Below are positions 50,469 through 57,129 of a stretch of DNA of 57,129 nt, one piece after another. Origin of the DNA: a bacterium BMS3Abin06 (GTDB lineage Bacteria > Nitrospirota > Thermodesulfovibrionia > UBA6902); NCBI GenBank assembly GCA_002897895.1, contig BDSY01000065.1, positions 1-57,129 on the forward strand, read 5' to 3'. The notes under the pieces are model-generated. The model searched no databases. It saw only the letters and a list, made by a program, of their open reading frames with translations, and had not been told where the DNA came from. The position numbers and the translations under genes are program-made. The stretch's first letter is position 1. Each line of letters begins with the position of its first letter.

Positions 50469-52576
50469 CAGATCTTCTCCAGGTTGGCAAATTTCAGGGA
50501 AAGCCTCTTCATGCCGACAGAGGGGAAATTCACCATGACCTTTACATCATCAGTTTCACCATAACTGTCTCTTACAACCCCTATACCCCACTTGGGATGT
50601 CTTACCCTGGCTCCTGCGGCAAAGGGGGATGTATTTAACAGGTCCATCGGCAGTTTGACAATAGAAGAAGCTATTGCATCAGCCCTCGGCCTCTTCTCAA
50701 TACAGTGATAACAGCCCGGCGGTATATCGGACAGAAATCTCGAAGGCTGCTGTTCCTGTACGGAAGTATAGAGCCTTCTTCTCTTTGCCCCGGATAAAAC
50801 AAGCATATCCTGCGCCCTTGTAACTCCTACATAAAAGAGCCTGCGCTCTTCTTCAAGTTCTTCGGGATCTTTAATAGCATGAAAATGGGGCACAAGCCCG
50901 TCTTCAATCCCGGCAATAAATACTACAGGGAACTCAAGACCCTTGGCGCTGTGGAGTGTCATTAAAGAAACAGAATCATCCTGGTTGTTTTCATCAAGCC
51001 CGCTGAAAAGTGAGGCGCTGTCGAGAAAACTCTTCAGGTCTTTACCTTCCGAAGAAATTACAAGTTCCTTCACATTGTCCTCTCTTTCCTCTCCCGCACA
51101 TTCAAGGTAACCGGTTTTTTCGAAAATCAGCTCTATCAGTTCAGGCAGTTTAATCTCCCTGTGGGCAATTAATTCATCAATAATATTTATAAAAATACCG
51201 ACCTTGTCTTTTAACGAAGTAGTGTAGCCATGGCTCTTCAGGATATGTTTCATTGTCTTATAAAGACTTTCATCTCTTTTCCGGGCCTCGTTTTCCACTC
51301 TTGTAATGGTTGCAGCGCCGATTTGTCTCGGCGGACAGTTAACAATTCTTTTAAGACTGACAGAGTCATGGGGATTGGCAATCAGCTTTAAATAGGAGAT
51401 AATATCCTTTATCTCTTTTCTTTGATAAAAACCGATGCCTCCAAATATCCTGTGAGGCTGGCCATTCTCCCTCATGGCTTCCTCTAAAACCCTGGACTGC
51501 TGATTTACCCTGTAAAGCACCGCAATATCTCTGTAGGAATATTTCCCTTTAAGATAGAGCTCTTTCACGGATTGTGCTATATAACGCGCCTCCTCCTGCT
51601 CGTTGGTTGCCACACAGTAAAATATTTTGTCGCCTTTGCCCCTCTCTGTCCAGAGTTTTTTGGGCATTCTGTCTGAATTACGGGCAATGATACTATCGGC
51701 AATATCCAGTATTCTCTGTGTTGACCTGTAATTCTGTTCAAGTCTTATTACCTTTGTTTTTGAGAAATCCTCCCTGAATGCACGGATGTTCCTTACTTCA
51801 GCGCCCCTGAATTTATAGATGCTCTGATCATCATCTCCAACAACACAGATGTTTTCATGTTTTGAGGCGAGAAGTTTCGAGAGACTGTACTGCGAGGCAT
51901 TGGTATCCTGAAATTCATCAATCATTATATGTGAAAATTCCTTCTGGTATTTCCGCAGGACGTCCGGATATTGCTCAAAGAGCTTAACACCGCACATTAT
52001 AAGGTCGTCAAAATCAAGGGCGTCATTTTTCTTCAGCTCATCCTGATACCTCACATAAACCCTTGCAAATTTTTCATCAAAACCATAACTGTCTTCATTG
52101 GCCAGAAGGTCTTCAGGGGCAATGAGAGATGCCTTGAGTGAAGATATCTTTGAGAGAATACCTTTATAAAGCGCTTCATGAATCTTGAATTCTTTCAAAA
52201 TCGAACGGACAAGATTACCTGAATCATTTTCGTCATAAATACAAAAATTATTACTGTACCCGAGCCTGTCTATCTCCTTCCGGAGAATCCTGGCAGACAC
52301 GGAGTGGAAAGTGCCGATCCACAGACCACCGGCGTTTTTTCCGGTAAGGCCCTCAATTCTCTCTTTCATTTCATTAGCGGCCTTATTCGTAAAGGTCATT
52401 GCAAGTATTGATGCGGGTGGAATCTTTTGAGCGGTTGCAAGATAGGCAAACCTGTGGGTAATTACTTTTGTCTTGCCGCTTCCTGCTCCGGCAAGAACAA
52501 GCAAAGGCCCTTTAGTATGAAGAACCGCATCCTTCTGTTGAGAGTTAAGGACGTTTAACAATACGTGTTTTGACAT
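50468..52576 (-). CDS. pcrA: UvrD/PcrA-type DNA helicase
   Basis: A 702-residue SF1A 3'-to-5' helicase for repair and for removal of stalled proteins from DNA. It has motif I LAGAGSGKTKVITHR, motif II MIDEFQDTN, DDDQSIYKFRGA, RLEQNYRST, and motif V/VI VSLMTLHSAKGLEFPVVFIAG with EERRLFYVGVTRA. The final 60 residues (ARVRHPKWGIGVVRDSYG) match the Tudor-like tail of PcrA, which contacts RNA polymerase. It is coupled to gatC by a one-base overlap (TGATG). Confidence 0.94.
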   Translation of the reverse strand: MSKHVLLNVLNSQQKDAVLHTKGPLLVLAGAGSGKTKVITHRFAYLATAQKIPPASILAMTFTNKAANEMKERIEGLTGKNAGGLWIGTFHSVSARILRKEIDRLGYSNNFCIYDENDSGNLVRSILKEFKIHEALYKGILSKISSLKASLIAPEDLLANEDSYGFDEKFARVYVRYQDELKKNDALDFDDLIMCGVKLFEQYPDVLRKYQKEFSHIMIDEFQDTNASQYSLSKLLASKHENICVVGDDDQSIYKFRGAEVRNIRAFREDFSKTKVIRLEQNYRSTQRILDIADSIIARNSDRMPKKLWTERGKGDKIFYCVATNEQEEARYIAQSVKELYLKGKYSYRDIAVLYRVNQQSRVLEEAMRENGQPHRIFGGIGFYQRKEIKDIISYLKLIANPHDSVSLKRIVNCPPRQIGAATITRVENEARKRDESLYKTMKHILKSHGYTTSLKDKVGIFINIIDELIAHREIKLPELIELIFEKTGYLECAGEEREDNVKELVISSEGKDLKSFLDSASLFSGLDENNQDDSVSLMTLHSAKGLEFPVVFIAGIEDGLVPHFHAIKDPEELEEERRLFYVGVTRAQDMLVLSGAKRRRLYTSVQEQQPSRFLSDIPPGCYHCIEKRPRADAIASSIVKLPMDLLNTSPFAAGARVRHPKWGIGVVRDSYGETDDVKVMVNFPSVGMKRLSLKFANLEKI

Positions 52577-52716
52577 TTTCTCCCCTTAAGCAATGATATA
52601 TTCATAGATAAACAAACTGCAGGAAGTTAATACACCCCTTACTCATTAAGTATATCAGATTCTTGTTATGAACTGCCACCTTCTTATTAATTAATAGCTA
52701 AATTTTATAAGCCCTG

Positions 52717-54549
52717 CTACTCGACAGTAACGCTTTTTGCAAGGTTCCGGGGCTGATCAACATTGCATTTTCTCAAAACCGCCATATGGTACGCAAGTAA
52801 ATGAAGAGGGATGGAAAAGATAACAGGTGAGAGATAATAATTGGTTTCAGGCATAAATAACATGTGCGATGTGTGTGCATGAACCCTTGTGTTACCCTCT
52901 GTTGCAACCGCGATAAGCTTGCCGCCCCTGCTTTTAACCTCTTCCATATTTGAAAGAATTTTTTCAAGCACTCTGTCATCAGGGGCTAATGCAAGCACAG
53001 GCATATCATTATCAATAAGCGCTATAGGCCCGTGTTTCATTTCTCCTGCCGGATAACCTTCTGCATGTATGTATGATATCTCTTTTAATTTCAAGGCACC
53101 TTCAAGGGCTATCGGAAAATTTATGCCTCTGCCGAGATAGAGGAAATCCCTTACGCGATAAAATTTCTTTGCAATTTTCAGAATGGAATCATCACATTTA
53201 AGTGCCTTCTCAACCTTTTCAGGCAACTGCAGTAATTCATTGAATAATGCCGTTATCTCTGCGGCCCTCAGTTGCCCCTTTGCTTTTGCAAGCGCAACAG
53301 ACAAAATGTAAAGCGCAGTAAGCTGGGTAGTAAAGGCCTTTGTTGAGGCTACACCGATTTCAGGCCCCGAGTGAGTATAAAAAACACCGTCAGCCTCCCT
53401 TGATGAGGTGCTGCCGACTACATTGCAGATAGTCAGTACCCTGGCGCCGAGTCTTTTAGCCTCTTTCTGCGCAGCAAGGGTATCAGCGGTTTCACCTGAC
53501 TGCGTAAGTACGATCATCAGACAGTTGCCGGGAATAAGAGGCCTTCTGTATCTGAATTCAGACGCAATATCGACTTCACAGGGCACGCGGGCCATATCTT
53601 CTATCATATATTTGCCTACGAGGGCGGCATGCCAGGATGTACCGCAGGCAACAAGAAAAACTTTTTTCAATTTCTTTAAGTCGCTTTGTTTCAGCGAGAA
53701 CTCCTTAAGATTTACTTCACCCTTTTCAAGTGAGAATCTCCCCCTGATAGTATCTGCAATCGCCCTGGGCTGCTCATATATCTCCTTTAACATGAAGTGT
53801 TTGTAGCCGCCTTTTTCAGCCATTGCCGGACTCCATGTTATCTTCATAACCTTTTTCTTTACCGGTCTGTTTGAATATATGTCGGAGACCGAGACACCCT
53901 TGTGTGTAAGCGTTGCCATTTCCCCGTTTTCGAGGATCATTGCGTCCCTTGTATACTTGAGGAAAGCCGGCATATCCGATGCAATAAAGTATTCTCCGTC
54001 ACCGAGTCCTATAACAAGAGGACTATCTTTTTTGACAGCCAGAATTTTGTCGGGTTCAGCCTCGTTAATAACCCCTATTGCATAGGCGCCTTTAACAAGT
54101 TTCAGGGCTTCTTTCGTTGCCTGTTCCAGGCCGTGACCTTTTTTTGAATAACTGAGAATAAGATGGCAGATAACTTCCGTATCAGTCTCTGAGGTAAAAA
54201 CATGGCCCTTTTTCTTCAATCCCTCTTTAAGCTCTATGTAGTTCTCGATAATACCGTTGTGCACTACGACAATGCCGCCTGCCCTGTGCGGATGTGCATT
54301 CTCTTCAGAAGGCTTTCCATGGGTTGCCCACCTGGTATGCCCGAGACCTATGTTACTTTTAAGCTTTTCTTTTCTGATGAAAATTTCCAGCTCTTTTATC
54401 TTGCCGGCGCACCGCCTGACCCCTATCTTGTCATCCTTCAAAAAGGATATTCCCGCTGAATCGTATCCACGGTATTCAAGCCTCTTGAGGCCGTTAATAA
54501 GAACCGGGATAGCGTTTCTTGAACCTATGTAGCCGATTATTCCACACAT
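52717..54549 (-). CDS. glmS: glucosamine-6-phosphate synthase (isomerizing)
   Basis: A 610-residue enzyme converting fructose-6-phosphate and glutamine to glucosamine-6-phosphate, the entry to peptidoglycan and LPS amino-sugars. The N-terminal glutaminase starts with the catalytic Cys1 after Met (MCGIIGYIGSRNA) and has GHTRWATHGKPSEENAHPH. Two SIS domains follow (VACGTSWHAALVGKYMIEDMA; GRGINFPIALEGALKLKEISYIHAEGYPAGEMKHGP), ending with LAKSVTVE. A run of heptamer repeats lies directly upstream; I see no glmS ribozyme in the 73-base gap to glmU. Confidence 0.97.
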   Translation of the reverse strand: MCGIIGYIGSRNAIPVLINGLKRLEYRGYDSAGISFLKDDKIGVRRCAGKIKELEIFIRKEKLKSNIGLGHTRWATHGKPSEENAHPHRAGGIVVVHNGIIENYIELKEGLKKKGHVFTSETDTEVICHLILSYSKKGHGLEQATKEALKLVKGAYAIGVINEAEPDKILAVKKDSPLVIGLGDGEYFIASDMPAFLKYTRDAMILENGEMATLTHKGVSVSDIYSNRPVKKKVMKITWSPAMAEKGGYKHFMLKEIYEQPRAIADTIRGRFSLEKGEVNLKEFSLKQSDLKKLKKVFLVACGTSWHAALVGKYMIEDMARVPCEVDIASEFRYRRPLIPGNCLMIVLTQSGETADTLAAQKEAKRLGARVLTICNVVGSTSSREADGVFYTHSGPEIGVASTKAFTTQLTALYILSVALAKAKGQLRAAEITALFNELLQLPEKVEKALKCDDSILKIAKKFYRVRDFLYLGRGINFPIALEGALKLKEISYIHAEGYPAGEMKHGPIALIDNDMPVLALAPDDRVLEKILSNMEEVKSRGGKLIAVATEGNTRVHAHTSHMLFMPETNYYLSPVIFSIPLHLLAYHMAVLRKCNVDQPRNLAKSVTVE

Positions 54550-54552
54550 AAT

Positions 54553-54573
54553 AATTACGAATTACGAATTACG
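54553..54573. repeat. three tandem AATTACG heptamers in front of glmS
   Basis: Exact units at 54553-54559, 54560-54566 and 54567-54573 in the short glmU-glmS gap, starting three bases from the glmS start codon. It may sit within the ribosome-binding region of glmS (minus strand). Confidence 0.85.
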
Positions 54574-54622
54574 AATTTGGAAATTAATGTTTTGCATTCA
54601 TTGAACAGGATTGTCGACAGCA

Positions 54623-56017
54623 TTATCTTTTGCATCCTTTTTTCTTTTTGCTCTTAACTCCTGATTTTCTCTTGTTCCAGTCCTCCAGTGTCTGTTGCTT
54701 TACCCTGCTTATTGCGAGGGCGCCCGGTGGGACATTTTTGGTGATTGTAGTCCCGGCTGCAATATAAGCATTTTTTCCTATAGTAACAGGGGCAACAAGC
54801 TGTGAGTCACTCCCTATAAAGACGCCGGATTCAATCACTGTCCTGAATTTATTCTTTCCGTCATAGTTGCAGGTAATGGTGCCTGCGCCGATATTTACAT
54901 TGCTCCCGATATCCGCATCTCCAATGTAAGTCAGATGAGATGCCTTTGAGCCGTCCCCGATACTGGCCTTCTTTACCTCAACAAAGTTTCCTATCTTTGC
55001 ACAGCGGCCGACCAGACTGAGCGGCCTGAGATGAGCACACGGACCTACGGAGGCCCTGTCTCCGACCCTGCTTTCTTCTATTAAGGTATTATCTTTTATT
55101 ATAACACCATTTCCAATGGCGCTGTCATATATCCTCGCTCCGGGATATATGATACAGTCTTTACCGATAGAGGTTTTCCCTTCAAGATAAGTATTCGGGT
55201 AAATAACAGTATCCTTGCCTATGGAAACCGGTGCATGCACTATCGCAGTATCCGGATCAATAAAAGTAACACCCTTTTTCATCCACTTCGATATAATCTT
55301 TTTCTTTAAGATATCCGAAACTTCATAAAGTTCTTCCCTGGTATTTACACCGCGGATTTCCTCTGCCGGACAATTATAGGCCTCAAGTCTTTTGCCGGCC
55401 CCTGCAACTATACCCACGATGTCGGTAAGATAATACTCACCGGATGAACTGTTTTTCTTAATCCTGCTGAGATAAGCAAGAGCCCCGGATTCCATCACAT
55501 AGACCCCGCCGTTTAATTCATTGAACTTTCTTTTTTCGGCTGAGGTTGCATGTTTGTCCTCAACTATGCCTGTAACCCTGCCGCTCCCGTCCCGAAGGAT
55601 CCTTCCGTATCCGGACATCGTGTCATCAATAAAAGAAAGAAAAGAGAGCAGATGGTTGTTGCGTTTATGTTTTGTCAGGAGATTTTTTAATGTCTTTGCG
55701 GTTATAAGGGGACAGTCTCCGTTGAGAACGAGAACCGTGCCTTTTTTCAATCCTTTTTTAGCAATCGAAAGCGCATCCCCGGTGCCGAGAAGCTTTTTCT
55801 GAAGAACAAAAGACAACCGGCCGTCATCAATCCGCTCCCTGACTGCTTCCGCGCCATTGCCTGTCACAACGATTATCTTTGCAGGTTTCAGTTCTTTCAC
55901 GGCATCGATTACATACCGGAGCATGGGCCGGCCCAATGCCTCATGAAGCACCTTGGGAATATCAGAGTACATCCTCTTACCCCTGCCTGCCGCTAATATA
56001 ACTACAGATAGATTCAT
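54623..56017 (-). CDS. glmU: bifunctional UDP-GlcNAc pyrophosphorylase / GlcN-1-P acetyltransferase
   Basis: A 464-residue GlmU, making UDP-GlcNAc. The N-terminal domain has VVILAAGRGKRMYSDIPKVLHEALGRPMLRYVIDAV, LLGTGDALSIAKK and VLNGDCPL. The C-terminal left-handed beta-helix has hexapeptide repeats (GKDTVIYPNTYLEGKTSIG) and HLRPLSLVGRCAKIGNFVEVK, with SHLTYIGDADIGSNVNIGAGTITCNYDG and KNVPPGAL. The tail is basic. It comes before glmS on the same strand, a common gene pair for this pathway. Confidence 0.97.
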   Translation of the reverse strand: MNLSVVILAAGRGKRMYSDIPKVLHEALGRPMLRYVIDAVKELKPAKIIVVTGNGAEAVRERIDDGRLSFVLQKKLLGTGDALSIAKKGLKKGTVLVLNGDCPLITAKTLKNLLTKHKRNNHLLSFLSFIDDTMSGYGRILRDGSGRVTGIVEDKHATSAEKRKFNELNGGVYVMESGALAYLSRIKKNSSSGEYYLTDIVGIVAGAGKRLEAYNCPAEEIRGVNTREELYEVSDILKKKIISKWMKKGVTFIDPDTAIVHAPVSIGKDTVIYPNTYLEGKTSIGKDCIIYPGARIYDSAIGNGVIIKDNTLIEESRVGDRASVGPCAHLRPLSLVGRCAKIGNFVEVKKASIGDGSKASHLTYIGDADIGSNVNIGAGTITCNYDGKNKFRTVIESGVFIGSDSQLVAPVTIGKNAYIAAGTTITKNVPPGALAISRVKQQTLEDWNKRKSGVKSKKKKGCKR

Positions 56018-56194
56018 TAATAAGTATCATAATCTTTTCAGTATTGTGATTGCAATTTAAAGGATATAATGATGTTATGGCCCGGCTTGAGCTATTCCCA
56101 TACGGTAACCATTCAGTAATGCAGGGATAAAAATGCTTACGCAAGGTTTAACAAATTTCTTGCATCTTTTATCAAAAACGTGTTAAAACCTTTT

Positions 56195-56878
56195 ATGTCC
56201 AGGAAGATCATTATTGACATCGAGACAATCGGAAAAGATTTCGACTCTTTTGATGAAGCATCCAGGGAATATATCCTCAAGTTTGCCGAGACAGAGGAAG
56301 ATATCAAGGCAGCCAAAGAAGGCCTCGGTTTTTCCCCTCTCACGGGTGAGATAGTCGCAATCGGAATGCTCAACCCTGATACGAACAGGGGGGCGGTATA
56401 TTACCAGTCTCCGGGAGTGCCGCAGGACCCTGTTGATGAAGAAGGGATTGAATATGTTGCCGACACTGAAGCAGGGATACTGAGAAAGTTCTGGGAGGCT
56501 GTAAAATATTATGACCAGATAATAACCTTTAACGGAAGGGGATTTGACGCTCCCTTTCTCATATTGCGGTCGGCAATAAACAAAATACAGCCGACCAAAG
56601 AACTTATGCCCAACCGATACAATCTCTCACACTGCGACCTGATCGATGTGCTGACATTCTATGGTTCCGTGCGAAGAAAGTTCAGCCTCCACATGTGGTG
56701 CAAGGCATTCGGCATAAAGAGCCCGAAAGAGGAAGGTGTCACAGGACATGAAGTAAGCGATCTCTTCAAACAGCAGCAATACCTCACAATCGCCAGATAC
56801 TGTACGGGGGACCTGTATGCTACGAAAGAGCTGTTTGAGTATTGGGAGAAGTTTGTTAAATTTTCACCGGGGGGTTAA
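56195..56878 (+). CDS. predicted 3'-5' exonuclease, PolB-exonuclease-like
   Basis: A 227-residue DnaQ-like exonuclease related to the proofreading domain of family-B polymerases. Exo I is DIET (residues about 6-9), Exo II is ITFNGRGFDAPFL (NG-x2-FD), and Exo III is the RYCTGDLYATKELF region with the YxxxD Asp. These acid residues would hold two metal ions. I chose the ATG at 56195; a GTG five codons upstream is possible. It begins divergently from glmU and ends near the right window edge. Its cellular role is unknown; helper of repair or replication would be the family expectation. Confidence 0.82.
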   Translation: MSRKIIIDIETIGKDFDSFDEASREYILKFAETEEDIKAAKEGLGFSPLTGEIVAIGMLNPDTNRGAVYYQSPGVPQDPVDEEGIEYVADTEAGILRKFWEAVKYYDQIITFNGRGFDAPFLILRSAINKIQPTKELMPNRYNLSHCDLIDVLTFYGSVRRKFSLHMWCKAFGIKSPKEEGVTGHEVSDLFKQQQYLTIARYCTGDLYATKELFEYWEKFVKFSPGG

Positions 56879-57129
56879 TTTATCGGATTATCTCCGGGAA
56901 AGTTGCAATAATCGTAATAGTTCAGCCCCTTAAGGGGCAAATATCCGTTGACAAGACAATTATAGCAGAGAAGGAGTAGGGATACTTGATCTAAAAGCTG
57001 TAATAGCATCAACGAGGAATTCAAGAGGATTCCTTCTTTGTAGCCAGCATGTGCGAGTAGCGGTTAACAACCGTGAAGTGAGGACAGCGCCGTTATCACT
57101 TCTATTTCCAAAACATATTTTACGCCATT
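56879..57129. other. right window edge, no gene seen
   Basis: About 250 bases without a supported gene or RNA. A perfect 14-bp palindrome without loop (GCCCCTTAAGGGGC, 56925-56938) is visible and lacks a T-tract. Confidence 0.4.

Noticed and set aside
54550-54622. glmS ribozyme upstream of glmS
   Set aside because: The gap to glmU is only about 73 bases, occupied by the AATTACG repeat, with no room for the ribozyme core.
56925-56938. Terminator after the exonuclease gene
   Set aside because: The palindrome GCCCCTTAAGGGGC has no loop and no T-tract, so it does not make a convincing terminator.

Overview
The window looks like about 57 kb of chromosome from an anaerobic or microaerophilic, moderate-G+C, Gram-negative-type bacterium. 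Gene content and protein style (three clustered small heat-shock proteins, UMF1-type transporter, B12-binding radical SAM enzyme, MetE-like single-domain protein, UbiD decarboxylase with a small membrane partner, GGDEF/HD-GYP regulator) remind me of Nitrospirota (Thermodesulfovibrionia-like) or a deep deltaproteobacterial relative. That placement is inference; no rRNA or rpoB lies here to settle it.

Layout. 1-5.5 kb: edge of a DUF4338-like gene, two small proteins (zinc ribbon, cold-shock-like), CheW, a GT4 glycosyltransferase, an orphan GlnQ-type ABC ATPase and glycogen synthase. 5.8-9.7 kb: an unusual pair, an 804-residue fusion of PqqD-like, radical SAM, SPASM and arsenite-methyltransferase-like domains, followed by a B12-binding radical SAM enzyme, closed by a terminator. 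9.8-18.5 kb (minus strand): site-2 protease, DUF2062, ThiL, Lon, GalU, UMF1 transporter and three Hsp20 proteins. 18.9-35.9 kb: mostly plus-strand housekeeping genes: a trypsin-fold protein without its catalytic His and Ser, HisC, HisB, FolK, HisH, UbiD, a 32-residue Cys protein, a receiver/PAS protein, RibF, a MetE-like protein, Tmk, HolB, RicT, MetG, MOSC and MogA. 46.2-56.9 kb: GGDEF/HD-GYP regulator, Nif3, YqeY, RpsU, PanD, GatC, UvrD/PcrA, GlmS, GlmU and a PolB-like exonuclease.

The accessory part is 36749-46017. It is an integrated element at the 3' end of a tRNA-Ala(GGC) gene, bounded by a 9-bp core (CCACCATTT) that gives attL next to the tRNA and attR at its far end. It carries an internally deleted large serine recombinase, a PemK/MazF-type toxin with its ribbon-helix-helix partner, GC-rich hairpin clusters and a tight three-gene operon: an unknown 438-residue protein, a phospholipase-D-type nuclease with two HxK motifs, and a SNF2-type helicase. 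This operon is the best candidate for an undescribed anti-phage system. Inside the element, in inverted orientation, lies a roughly 315-bp fossil of the joined ends (attP). It reads through into the native recombinase C-terminus and so shows how attL and attR were formed.

A second pattern runs through the core genome: blocks of 7-bp periodic repeats with different unit sequences at gene ends (thiL, tmk/holB, the MOSC/mog interval, glmS) and inside metG, where four 7-bp units are kept in frame. Several protein C-termini are encoded by these blocks.
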